From contig JBFHFS010000052.1 in NCBI GenBank assembly GCA_041583495.1, positions 1 to 34,821 on the forward strand: a stretch of DNA of 34,821 nt, written 5' to 3'. Source of the stretch: JBFHFS01 sp041583495 (GTDB lineage Bacteria > Bacteroidota > Bacteroidia > Bacteroidales > Marinilabiliaceae). Below, piece after piece: positions 16,805 through 24,755 of this stretch (its first letter is position 1; each line of letters opens with the position of its first letter). Made by a program: the position numbers and the translations under genes. The notes beneath the pieces are model-generated. The model worked only from the letters and a program-made list of their open reading frames with translations. It was not told where the DNA came from and did not search any database.

Positions 16805-16808
16805 ATGA
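16743..16808 (+). CDS. Possible 21-residue leader peptide overlapping the kinase start
   Basis: The ATG at 16743 opens MNNLKGTGRLLVGLLFNICL plus a final L, with TGA at 16806-16808. The stop overlaps the kinase ATG (16805-16807) as ATGA, the classical coupling arrangement. The peptide is hydrophobic and could be a translated leader that couples initiation of the kinase; equally it could be a chance frame. A short A/G-rich sequence around 16732-16740 gives no strong ribosome site. Confidence 0.25.
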   Translation: MNNLKGTGRLLVGLLFNICLL

Positions 16809-18604
16809 CAGAATGGTTTAGGATAAAATTCTTTTTGCCGGGATTGTTTTGGTTTTTCTGCTGCATAGGTCTTTCGGCCCAGGTGTCTGAAAACGAGATT
16901 GAATCTCTCCTCCGAAGATCAACCGTTGAGGGTTACAAGGATACGGTGCTGAAGATAATGGGCGATCAATCTTATCCGCCCTATGAATTTCTGAATGAAC
17001 AGGGCCAACCCGATGGGTTTAGTGTGGAAGTGATAAGGGCTGCATTAGAGGCCATGGATATCGAATACAATATTACTCTGGGGCCCTGGAGTGAGGTGAT
17101 GGACTCTCTGAGGGAAGGGAGGATCGATCTGGTGATGGGCATGTATAAGACCGATGAGCGTGATAAAGAGTTTGACTTTTCAATTCCTCACTTCATAAGT
17201 TCTTACGCCATTTTTGCCCGAAAAGGATCCGGAATTACTTCCATAAAAGATATTTGCAACAAAACGATCCTTGTGCAAAGGGGTGATCTGGCACACGATT
17301 TTTTGAAGGAAAACAAAATAGGGAAGAGGTTAATCGAGACCCGGGATGCAAAGGATGTTCTTCAGCGTCTTTCGGCCGGGGAAGGGGATTGTGGAATTAC
17401 CGCCCGGTTTCAGAGTATCGCTCAGATAGAGCATGAGGGTATCAAAAATATTCAATCCATTGGGCCCCCTATTTTGCAGCGAAAATATTGTATCGCTGTG
17501 CAGGAGGGAAATTACTCGTTGCTTTCCGAACTGAACGAAGGACTTAACATTATTAAGACCAATGGCATTTACGATGAAATTCATGACAAGTGGTTTAATG
17601 TGTATGAGACAAGGCTGTTTACCTGGCGAGATGCGCTTGGTTATTTGCTGCTTATTGGGGGGCCTCTATTGTTGATTACCCTCATTAGCATCGGCTGGAC
17701 TTATTCATTAAGGCGGCAGGTTACTTCAAAAACGCTTTCGTTGAGAGAGGAGTTGCATCGACGGGAAGCTGCCCAAAATCAATTGAGAATCAATGAACTG
17801 GAACTGAAGTTTAAGAACGATCGGTATGAGGTGGTGAACAAACAGTTGTTGGCTCAGAATCAACAAATTAAAAGCATGAATGAGCAGCTGGTTCTGGCAA
17901 AAGCCAAGGCTGAAGAAAACGACCGACTCAAATCCGCTTTCTTAGCCAATATGAGCCATGAGATCCGAACCCCAATGAACGGAATCATTGGGTTTTGTGA
18001 CCTGATTCAATCCGAGGTTAGCGAGGTGCGAAGGTTAAAATACGTGGAAATAATCTCCGATAACGCCACCCGATTGCTTAATTTATTGAACGACATACTG
18101 GATATATCCAGGATAGAGACCGGACAAATTGATATTCAACACGAGTGGGTCGGATTGAGGAAGATGATGGAGGAGTATCGGGATTTTTATGCCCCCCTGG
18201 CTCACGAAAGAGGATTGGGCTTCCGTTTTTATCCCGAGCCCCAATGGCTTGACCTTAAGGTTTTATCCGATGAAAAACGCCTGGGACAAGTTTTGAATAA
18301 TTTCCTGAGCAATGCGCTCAACAATACTTTTAAGGGAACCATCACCATGGGTTATAAGGTGATGGGCGATGAAGTGAAGGTGTGGGTTCGCGACACCGGC
18401 ACCGGGATCTCAAAAGATCAGCATGAGAAGATCTTTGAACGATTTGTTCAGGGCAGAAACAATCCGAAAGCTAAACAATCCGGAACGGGTTTAGGATTAG
18501 CCATCGCAAGAAGCATTGTGCTTTTGTTGGGCGGTACAATCGGGGTGGAAAGTATTCCTGATAAAGGAAGTACTTTTTGGTTTACCCATCCCATAAAAAG
18601 ATGA
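16805..18604 (+). CDS. Sensor histidine kinase with periplasmic SBP_bac_3 (amino-acid-binding-like) domain
   Basis: The 599-residue membrane kinase starts at ATG 16805; the frame reaches back only to a TTG at 16796. Domains: signal peptide or first membrane helix (6-26); a family-3 solute-binding domain (about 45-265) with SYPPYEFLNEQGQPDGFSVE and GRIDLVMGMYKTDER, whose last arginine (R119) fits the ligand carboxylate-binding position; one transmembrane helix (about 278-300); a coiled-coil linker (about 310-378); HisKA with FLANMSHEIRTPMNGIIGF (His385); and HATPase_c with NNFLSNALNN, DTGTGIS and SGTGLGLA. It should bind a small solute, perhaps an amino acid, in the periplasm and phosphorylate a response regulator. 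No receiver domain is fused and no response-regulator gene is next to it, so its partner is elsewhere. The order resembles the sensor half of BvgS/EvgS-type proteins. Confidence 0.92.
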   Translation: MTEWFRIKFFLPGLFWFFCCIGLSAQVSENEIESLLRRSTVEGYKDTVLKIMGDQSYPPYEFLNEQGQPDGFSVEVIRAALEAMDIEYNITLGPWSEVMDSLREGRIDLVMGMYKTDERDKEFDFSIPHFISSYAIFARKGSGITSIKDICNKTILVQRGDLAHDFLKENKIGKRLIETRDAKDVLQRLSAGEGDCGITARFQSIAQIEHEGIKNIQSIGPPILQRKYCIAVQEGNYSLLSELNEGLNIIKTNGIYDEIHDKWFNVYETRLFTWRDALGYLLLIGGPLLLITLISIGWTYSLRRQVTSKTLSLREELHRREAAQNQLRINELELKFKNDRYEVVNKQLLAQNQQIKSMNEQLVLAKAKAEENDRLKSAFLANMSHEIRTPMNGIIGFCDLIQSEVSEVRRLKYVEIISDNATRLLNLLNDILDISRIETGQIDIQHEWVGLRKMMEEYRDFYAPLAHERGLGFRFYPEPQWLDLKVLSDEKRLGQVLNNFLSNALNNTFKGTITMGYKVMGDEVKVWVRDTGTGISKDQHEKIFERFVQGRNNPKAKQSGTGLGLAIARSIVLLLGGTIGVESIPDKGSTFWFTHPIKR

Positions 18605-18688
18605 CATCAGACGTTGGTCGGATTTTTGGGTGATGAACCTATTGAGCTTAGTCCTTTTTGAGGTGGAAAGGCAGGGCCGTTCGGTTTG

Positions 18689-18955
18689 TTAATCCTGGGT
18701 TTTAGAGCTGGATCGTTCTTTTTTGCGGAAGAAGAAATCTCTGATTCTAAGCCTGAGTTCCACCAGGAGTGGACGTGTCCACTCCGAAATAAGGGAGGGA
18801 ACCAATCTTGCCGGGTGAAGAAAGTAACCCATCTCCAGCATTTTTAGCTGTAATTTTTTCTCTGAATAACGAACCTGATAGAAGAGCCTTAATTTCTCTT
18901 CTTCCAAATCTTTAAATGATTTTATATGGCGATAATGACTTTTCTTATTTTTCAT
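18689..18955 (-). CDS. Small basic protein of 88 residues, third gene of the YtxH/holin-like cluster
   Basis: The ATG at 18955 is preferred over a TTG nine bases upstream; it overlaps the end of the holin-like gene by 11 bases, indicating translational coupling. The protein begins MKNKKSHYRHIKSFKDLEEE and has a charged helical first half (EEEKLRLFYQVRYSEKKLQLKMLEM), a short more hydrophobic middle, and a very basic end (RLRIRDFFFRKKERSSSK). I do not know a named family. Its place after a holin-X-superfamily gene recalls YqjK in the enterobacterial yqjD-yqjE-yqjK cluster, which is an analogy of order and size only. Confidence 0.6.
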   Translation of the reverse strand: MKNKKSHYRHIKSFKDLEEEKLRLFYQVRYSEKKLQLKMLEMGYFLHPARLVPSLISEWTRPLLVELRLRIRDFFFRKKERSSSKTQD

Positions 18956-19310
18956 AGTCTTCAAAATTGGGGAACAGTAAAGCCAGGAAATGCTGAATGA
19001 CAGGTTTTTCTATGATTCTTTTCCTTAAGATCCAAAAGAGGCCACAGGCCAACAGATATAATCCTCCAACAATCACAAATGCCAGACCATTTGATTCCAT
19101 CCATTCCCCTAATAGAAATGCAAGGGCCAGGGAAAAAAATAAAAGAGCAAAAAACATTAGATACAGGATAATGGTCCTGACCATAAACGTTGAGAAGAAT
19201 TTGGATAATTCTCCGGCAACATGGAGTTTGCTGAACTCATATCGGTTGTGAATGTACTCTTCAATTTCGCTCTTGAATTCACGCAGTTCTTCGGAAATAT
19301 TTTCCTTCAT
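18945..19310 (-). CDS. Holin-X / DUF1469-like small membrane protein (YqjE type)
   Basis: The 121-residue protein has an acidic, helical N-terminus (residues 1-40, with EELREFKSEIEEYIHNRYEF), two adjacent transmembrane helices (about 45-70 and 77-96) separated by a short loop, and a basic cytoplasmic end. This is the architecture of the Phage_holin_3_6 superfamily, whose chromosomal members such as E. coli YqjE are inner-membrane proteins found with ElaB/YqjD-like or YtxH-like partners. Despite the name there is no phage context here and no lysin. It follows the ytxH-like gene on the same strand after 112 bases that hold a terminator-like hairpin, and overlaps the next gene. Confidence 0.75.
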   Translation of the reverse strand: MKENISEELREFKSEIEEYIHNRYEFSKLHVAGELSKFFSTFMVRTIILYLMFFALLFFSLALAFLLGEWMESNGLAFVIVGGLYLLACGLFWILRKRIIEKPVIQHFLALLFPNFEDYEK

Positions 19311-19370
19311 CGGATATAGATTAACGGAATAAAAATAAGGGTATTTGATTCAATATAGGCACTAATATTA

Positions 19371-19401
19371 AAAAAGTTGCCCCGAATAGGAACAACTTTT
19401 T
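19371..19401 (-). terminator. Terminator or attenuator between the ytxH-like and holin-like genes
   Basis: The stem AAAAAGTTG / CAACTTTTT encloses a 13-base loop. In the minus direction the ascending stem is followed by a T-run, so it may end most ytxH transcripts and leave partial readthrough into the two downstream genes. Confidence 0.65.
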
Positions 19402-19422
19402 GCTTGAGAATTCTGAGCAGGC

Positions 19423-19710
19423 CTATTTGGCTGCCACTTTTTCTGCCGGAGCCTTCCGGTATTGCTCCATTAATTTTTCAATGCGAGCCTCCAGGTCTTT
19501 GATCTTGACCTTGACATCTTCCTTCAATTCTACGCCTTTGTCTTTAAGTTTTGCCTGCATTTTCTCCAACTCTTCCTCCAGCTCGTCCACTTTGGTTTTA
19601 ATTTGTTTGCGGGTGTCTTCTCCGGTTTGGGGTGCATAAAGTAATGCTGCTGCGCCGCCTAATACTGCCCCCAGAATGATGCCTCCTAAAAATGCTCCTG
19701 TATTTTTCAT
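19423..19710 (-). CDS. YtxH domain-containing protein
   Basis: The 95-residue protein has the YtxH pattern: a Gly-rich transmembrane helix (residues 5-27, containing GAFLGGIILGAVLGGAAAL) directly followed by LYAPQTGEDTRKQI, then a long charged coiled coil (about 38-85, KVDELEEELEKMQAKLKDKG and onward) and an Ala/Lys tail. Family members are small single-pass membrane proteins often induced by general stress; B. subtilis YtxH is a SigB/SigH-type stress gene. The exact molecular role is unknown. It is the promoter-proximal gene of a minus-strand cluster with the holin-like and 88-residue proteins. Confidence 0.85.
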   Translation of the reverse strand: MKNTGAFLGGIILGAVLGGAAALLYAPQTGEDTRKQIKTKVDELEEELEKMQAKLKDKGVELKEDVKVKIKDLEARIEKLMEQYRKAPAEKVAAK

Positions 19711-20127
19711 AATTTATAGTTTTGTTGGTTTTGTTAATTCAACGATTATAGGGGTAAGATAGCTATATTTTTCGAAATTGTCAAACCCTTATCGTGTAAT
19801 AGAGGTCTTTTATTTTTCGTATAATGGAGATGGTGAAAAATATAATGAATATTATTTTTTAATGAATAACAAAGTTATAAAAATAGCTAAAAAAAGAGAA
19901 ATGACAAGGGTTCAAATGGCGGTGATTGAAAAAAATGATCGGGTATTTATTAGATTCTGAGGTGGATATTGCATGGACAACCTGTTGGTTTAAACGGGTT
20001 ATGTGGATATAAATCGTAGGGGTAGATTTAGCCGGCCAACCGTGGTTTCTCAGAAAGGTTGGTTGTTATTACGTTCGGTTGTTTGCTTCCTATTCGTTAT
20101 CTTTACCATCAAATCAGAGGGAGGGAT
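19711..20127. other. Divergent intergenic stretch between ytxH and the RSH gene
   Basis: These 417 bases must hold divergent promoters, though no clear TAnnTTTG pair was found. A 60-codon frame at 19778-19960 lacks an ATG and is not called a gene. The right end carries the purine-rich GAGGGAGGGAT just before the RSH start. Confidence 0.5.
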
Positions 20128-22347
20128 ATGACTGATCTTAATAAACCGATAGAGCCATTTGAGCGAAAGCAAATACTAGAAAGCTATAAGGCGCTGATCT
20201 CAGCGTCGCAAAATATATTAAAGCCCGGCGATATTCAACAGATTCGGCAGGCTATTTCCATGTCGGTGCAAAGATCCCGGGAAGTGCGCCGCGTATCGGG
20301 AACGCCTTCTATTCTGCATTCACTGGAAATTGCACGGATTGTGGTTGAGGAGCTGGGTTTGGGCCGAACATCTCTTATTTGTTCGTTACTTTACGATGTT
20401 CTGCGTTATGGAGAGATAACCCATGAAGAGATCCGGCACCATTTTGGGGATCATGTGTCCGGTATCATGGACGGACTCGGAAAAGTAGCTGATTTATACG
20501 CCCGTAATGTATCCGTCCAGTCGGAAAATTTTCGAAAGCTCCTGCTTACCTTCGCACAGGACGTAAGGGTAATTCTTATCATTATTGCCGATCGCTTGCG
20601 CACAATGCGCACCCTCGATTTATATTCCTCCGAAAGTCAACAGATCATCTCTTCTGAGGTATCCTATCTTTATGCTCCAATGGCTCATAGACTTGGGCTT
20701 TACTCCATCAAATCGGAGATGGAAGACCTGGTGATGAAGTACACTAACCGCGATATGTACAAATTTATTGCGCGAAAACTGAACGAGACCAAAAGAGCCC
20801 GTGATAGATACATCAATGAGTTTATTGCCCCTTTAAAAGAAGAACTGGCTTCTCAGTCGTTGAATTTCGATATTAAAGGACGCACCAAAACCATCAACTC
20901 CATTTATCAAAAGATGAAAAAGCAAAATGTGGAGTTTGAGCAGGTGTACGATCTTTTCGCCATTCGGGTAATCCTCGACAGTGAGCTGAAACATGAGAAG
21001 GCCGATTGCTGGAAAGTTTATTCCATTGTCACCGACCGTTATCAGCCAAACCCCAGCCGGCTGCGCGACTGGTTATCGGTACCCAAAAGCAATGGTTATG
21101 AGTCGCTGCACACCACGGTGCTGGGGCCTAATCATAAATGGGTCGAGGTCCAGATTCGTTCCCGAAGGATGGACGATGTTGCCGAACTTGGGTTGGCCGC
21201 ACATTGGCGGTACAAAGGTGTTAAGGGGGAAAAGGAGATGGATCAGTGGTTGGGGAATATCCGGGAGATACTGGAAAATCCTGAAATAAATGCCGTTGAT
21301 TTCATCGACGATTTTAAACTCAACCTTTATGATAAAGAAGTGTTTGTGTTTACCCCCAAGGGAGACCTGAGAAGGTTGCCCATGGGTGCTACCATTCTCG
21401 ACTTTGCCTTCGACATACACTCTCACATCGGGAAAAAGTGTGTGGGTGCAAAAGTCAATCAGAAAAATGTATCCATTAAATATGTCCTAAAAAACGGGGA
21501 TCAGGTAGAGATCCTCACGGCCTCGAATCAGGCCCCCAAACAAGACTGGCTTAAGATTGTGGCGACCTCACGTGCTCGTACCAAGCTGAAGCAAGCCCTA
21601 AGGGAGATTCAATACAAAGAAGCAGAAATTGGGCGGGAAATGTTGGTCAGGCGGCTTAAAAACTGGAAGCTTGACCTGACCGACCAAACCATCGCCTTGC
21701 TGATTAAAAACTTTAAGTATAAAACCGTTCATGACTTCTTTAGGGACATCGCGGTCGACAAGCTGGATGTGGTGGCCATAAAAGAGTTTCTGCAGAAGGA
21801 ACGCAGCAAGGAGGGGCTCGAACAGGATCAGACGGCCCGAAGTGCCGAAAATTTTGTGGCCGCTCCTGTGGATGAAGAGGTGAGCGGGGAAGATGTGCTT
21901 TTGATCGATAAAAATCTGAGCAATGTTGATTTTAAGCTGGCCAAATGTTGTAATCCAATTTTTGGGGATGATATCTTTGGTTTTGTCTCCATAAGCGGAG
22001 GGATTCGAATTCACCGAACAACCTGTCCCAATGCGCCCGATATGAAGAACAGATATGGTTACCGCATTGTAAAGGCTCGCTGGAGTGGAGAGGCCGGCGG
22101 ATCTTATCAGGCCTCACTGAAGGTGACCGGTGAAGACGATATCGGAATTGTGACCAATATTTCGCAGGTGGTTTCGAAGGAGATGGGCCTGAAAATCAGA
22201 TCGATAAACATCAGTTCGCATGAGGGTGTGTTTGAGGGTACCCTTTCGGTTTTTGTGAATAATAAACAGTCGCTTAACACCTTAATTAAGAAGGTGAAGT
22301 CCGTGCGGGGGGTATATACCGTCTCCCGGGTCGATGCACTGATTTAA
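20128..22347 (+). CDS. RelA/SpoT-homologue (p)ppGpp synthetase with degenerate hydrolase domain
   Basis: The 739-residue protein starts at ATG 20128, which has a strong GAGGGAGGGA ribosome site; the frame runs on upstream to 20059 without support. Domains: HD-type hydrolase region (about 50-190), synthetase (about 245-365), TGS (about 402-463), helical and zinc-finger-type region with KCCNPIFGDDI (605-615), and a C-terminal ACT domain (about 660-739). The synthetase looks active: KGRTKTINSIYQKM, YDLFAIRVI, SNGYESLHTTV and VEVQIR are kept. The hydrolase motif is not: His64 remains, but the central HD is Tyr89-Asp90 and the Glu-Asp pair usual four residues on is Arg93-Tyr94. So it probably makes but does not degrade the alarmone, acting like RelA, and a separate SpoT-type hydrolase should exist elsewhere in the genome. 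Confidence 0.93.
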   Translation: MTDLNKPIEPFERKQILESYKALISASQNILKPGDIQQIRQAISMSVQRSREVRRVSGTPSILHSLEIARIVVEELGLGRTSLICSLLYDVLRYGEITHEEIRHHFGDHVSGIMDGLGKVADLYARNVSVQSENFRKLLLTFAQDVRVILIIIADRLRTMRTLDLYSSESQQIISSEVSYLYAPMAHRLGLYSIKSEMEDLVMKYTNRDMYKFIARKLNETKRARDRYINEFIAPLKEELASQSLNFDIKGRTKTINSIYQKMKKQNVEFEQVYDLFAIRVILDSELKHEKADCWKVYSIVTDRYQPNPSRLRDWLSVPKSNGYESLHTTVLGPNHKWVEVQIRSRRMDDVAELGLAAHWRYKGVKGEKEMDQWLGNIREILENPEINAVDFIDDFKLNLYDKEVFVFTPKGDLRRLPMGATILDFAFDIHSHIGKKCVGAKVNQKNVSIKYVLKNGDQVEILTASNQAPKQDWLKIVATSRARTKLKQALREIQYKEAEIGREMLVRRLKNWKLDLTDQTIALLIKNFKYKTVHDFFRDIAVDKLDVVAIKEFLQKERSKEGLEQDQTARSAENFVAAPVDEEVSGEDVLLIDKNLSNVDFKLAKCCNPIFGDDIFGFVSISGGIRIHRTTCPNAPDMKNRYGYRIVKARWSGEAGGSYQASLKVTGEDDIGIVTNISQVVSKEMGLKIRSINISSHEGVFEGTLSVFVNNKQSLNTLIKKVKSVRGVYTVSRVDALI

Positions 22348-22448
22348 CCCCGGCGGATTTAACCCTGGTTATTGTCTGTTTCAAGCTTGTTTTATTCATG
22401 GATGTTCCTTATTTTGACAGGGTGAAACGACATTAAACCTGTGGTACT

Positions 22449-23570
22449 ATGAAAGAGGAAAACATCATTACACTTGCTACTCGTACCTACGAACACGCGC
22501 AAGTAATTAAATCCCTTCTGGAGCATGAGGGAATTGAGTGTTTCTTAGAAAATGTCAATCTCGTTCAGGGAGCTATCGCCTCAGGAGTAAAAATCCGGAT
22601 TCTGGAATCGGATCTGGAGCGGGCTATGAGCATCATGGAAGCCATGGAGCCTAAGGAGTTTAAAAAAGTCAGTGAGCGAACCAAAGGGCGCCCTCCAAAA
22701 GCCCGCGTTTTGTTGCCGGTCGATTTTAGTGATTATTCCGAAAAAGCTGCCCGCGTGGCTATGGATTGGGCCATTCGACTGGATGCAGAGCTGATGGTAA
22801 TGCATGTCTTTTACAATCCCGTGATCAATACCCTGCCCTTTGCTGAAGCCTATATTTACGATACCAGCATGGACGAGATGCTGGTCGACATGGAGGAGAA
22901 ATCCCGGGAGGATATGGATCGGTTTGTCTCTTTTTTGAAAAAAAGACGAGAGGAAAAAGGGGCTAATAAACTTGTCATCAAAACCAAACTCATTCGGGGG
23001 GTGGCCGAGGAAGAAATTGTTCGTTTGAGTATTGAATACAAGCCTGCGGTAATAATTATGGGCACACGCGGAAAAGACCGCAAGGCTTCCGACCTTGTGG
23101 GAAGTGTCACATCCGAAGTTATGGAAGCAGCCAGAGTTCCGGTTTTGGCCGTGCCCGAAGATTTCGAGTATAAAGGCATTCAAAACATTACCAATGTGCT
23201 TTATGCCACCAATTTTGATGAAGCCGACTTTCTGGCCCTGGAAAAACTGGAACGGCTCGTTAGGCCACTGGATGTGAAAATTATTTTTGCTCATGTGGGG
23301 GCCGAATCCAATGATAAGTGGAGCCAGGTCAAAATGAAAGGACTGAGTCAGCATGTGGCCCAAAAATTTCCCAAAGCAGGCATCGAATGCGATATAATAA
23401 GAAATGAGGATTTTTGGGTTGGAATGGAAGGTTATGTTCGTAATAAAAATATCGATATTATATGTTTAACCACTCATCGGAGAAATCTGTTTGCGCGTCT
23501 CTTTAATCCGAGTATTGGGAAAAAGATGCTTTTTCATACCACTACTCCTCTATTGGTATTTCATGCCTGA
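22449..23570 (+). CDS. DUF2007-UspA-UspA fusion protein
   Basis: The 373-residue cytoplasmic protein has three parts. Residues 1-70 resemble DUF2007, a putative signal-transducing ferredoxin-like fold: ITLATRTYEHAQVIKSLLEH, then GIECFLENVN and VKIRILESDLERAMSIME. Residues 84-236 form a complete universal stress domain beginning ARVLLPVDFSDYSEKAA and carrying the ATP-binding motif G205-x2-G208-x9-G218-S219. Residues about 245-373 are a second Usp domain (NITNVLYATNFDEADFLALEKL) whose nucleotide motif has decayed to LTTHRRNLFARLF. Tandem Usp proteins are common; the N-terminal DUF2007 module is less usual and suggests a third sensing or protein-binding surface. It follows the RSH gene after about 100 bases, and the next gene overlaps its stop by 8 bases (ATGCCTGA). 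Confidence 0.85.
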   Translation: MKEENIITLATRTYEHAQVIKSLLEHEGIECFLENVNLVQGAIASGVKIRILESDLERAMSIMEAMEPKEFKKVSERTKGRPPKARVLLPVDFSDYSEKAARVAMDWAIRLDAELMVMHVFYNPVINTLPFAEAYIYDTSMDEMLVDMEEKSREDMDRFVSFLKKRREEKGANKLVIKTKLIRGVAEEEIVRLSIEYKPAVIIMGTRGKDRKASDLVGSVTSEVMEAARVPVLAVPEDFEYKGIQNITNVLYATNFDEADFLALEKLERLVRPLDVKIIFAHVGAESNDKWSQVKMKGLSQHVAQKFPKAGIECDIIRNEDFWVGMEGYVRNKNIDIICLTTHRRNLFARLFNPSIGKKMLFHTTTPLLVFHA

Positions 23571-24516
23571 TTTGTTAAACAAATGTCGCTGCCTGAGTTT
23601 TTTGCAGAAGGTGGTATGGTTACCTGGCAGGTTTGTCACGGCAGGTTTGCTTTTATTTCTTGCCTCTTCCTCTGTGTTCGCGCAGGGTGGAGGTGATGAG
23701 CCCTATTTGGTAGAAGGCCGGGTAATGGTCTCTTCAGGCAGGGTATCCGATGTGAAGGCTCAATGTATCCTGGATGATGAGGTGAATGATCTCCCACTGG
23801 ATGATCGTGGTGCGTTCCATATTAAGTTGCTGTGGAACCGGGATTATCTCTTTAAGTTTCAAAAGCCCGGCTACATCACCAAGTCGGTTCGGTTTTTGAC
23901 CCATGTTCCCGATCTTACACAGAAAGAGAGTATACAGCCCTTTGTTTTAATGGTTAAGCTTAGCCCGGTGATGAAGGATGTAGATACTGCTTATTTTAGA
24001 ACACCTGTTGGGTTCGTTAGATTCAGTAAGGAGATCAACGATTTTGAGCCGGTGACTGATTACGACCTGCTGGTGAAGTATAACCGTAAATTCAAATCAG
24101 AATCCTTGAGCCATACCGGTGCGCCCACCGTGAAGAAAGGGGTGAAGGGCAAGCCTGGCCAGGATGTGTTGAAGAAGGGTGATGTTGAAACCGTTTCTAA
24201 GCCAGAGAGTTCTGCAAAAACCGAAGGAGAGGGGATTAAAGAAGTTTCAGCCAGGAAAAAGAAAGGATTGGTGCTGCCCTACAATCAATTCTCAGAGTTC
24301 GATTCGTTATACCAACAGGGTATTACTACCGATACCTTTCATCTGAATGGGCAAATCATTAAGCGATACATCCTTAAAAAAGAGAATATGCGTTCGGTCT
24401 TTTTGGAAGTTATACACGATTGGGGACCCACCTTTTACTTTATTAATGATTTCCCGGGATCCTACCGTTGCATCAGTCAAAATAGTTTTAAAAGCCTCTT
24501 GTACAATAACCAGTGA
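23563..24516 (+). CDS. Exported protein of unknown function with carboxypeptidase-regulatory-like domain
   Basis: The 317-residue protein starts at the ATG at 23563, inside the last codons of the Usp gene, and has a signal peptide that ends LLLFLASSSVFAQ near residue 44. The mature N-terminal part (about 50-140) looks like a CarboxypepD_reg-type beta sandwich: YLVEGRVMVSSGRVSDVKA, DDRGAFHIKLLWNRDYLFKF, KPGYITKSVRF. A linker rich in Lys, Gly, Ser and Glu (about 180-235) joins a C-terminal domain (about 240-317) ending YRCISQNSFKSLLYNN that I do not recognise. The likely place is the periplasm or outer membrane. The coupling with a cytoplasmic stress protein is puzzling and gives no clear functional hint. 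Confidence 0.75.
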   Translation: MPDLLNKCRCLSFLQKVVWLPGRFVTAGLLLFLASSSVFAQGGGDEPYLVEGRVMVSSGRVSDVKAQCILDDEVNDLPLDDRGAFHIKLLWNRDYLFKFQKPGYITKSVRFLTHVPDLTQKESIQPFVLMVKLSPVMKDVDTAYFRTPVGFVRFSKEINDFEPVTDYDLLVKYNRKFKSESLSHTGAPTVKKGVKGKPGQDVLKKGDVETVSKPESSAKTEGEGIKEVSARKKKGLVLPYNQFSEFDSLYQQGITTDTFHLNGQIIKRYILKKENMRSVFLEVIHDWGPTFYFINDFPGSYRCISQNSFKSLLYNNQ

Positions 24517-24560
24517 GCCTTTGGGTTAGGGTTTAAAATATGATTCCATGAAACGAAGAT

Positions 24561-24655
24561 GAATTTTAGCTTTCTAAAATTCACACAACCTGTCCCGAAC
24601 TGGATTCGGGAATTAAAATTCATTGGGCGTTTATCCGGGTAGCCTTCGGGACAGG
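24561..24655. repeat. REP-like extragenic element with CCTGTCCCGAA ends
   Basis: The hairpin GAATTTTAG-CTTT-CTAAAATTC (24561-24582) is followed by CCTGTCCCGAA (24589-24599) and its inverse TTCGGGACAGG (24645-24655). Inside, CCCGAA-CTGGA-TTCGGG (24594-24610) makes an alternative stem. The core CCTGTCCCGA recurs at 5009-5018 and 34700-34709, so this is a dispersed repeat. The first hairpin may also act as the terminator of the preceding gene. Confidence 0.5.
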
Positions 24656-24755
24656 CCATCTGACAGATAGAGGAGACTGTTAAACAGAAAAATCATTCCT
24701 CCGGGGTGGAGGGTCAATAATATTGTGGCGATAAAAAATCAAATTAGAAGAGTTT

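Noticed and set aside
18945..19310. Holin-like protein as sign of a prophage
   Set aside because: No lysin, structural, integrase or terminase gene is near; chromosomal holin-X-superfamily proteins of this type are common housekeeping membrane proteins.
19778..19960. 60-codon plus-strand frame (SNPYRVIEVFYFSYNG...) between ytxH and the RSH gene
   Set aside because: It has only a TTG start, no ribosome site, an A/T-driven residue composition and no recognised family. It might still be real, but nothing supports it.
22581..23363. 260-codon minus-strand frame opposite the Usp fusion gene
   Set aside because: The plus-strand gene carries exact Usp motifs; the antisense frame is His/Phe-rich with no known pattern.
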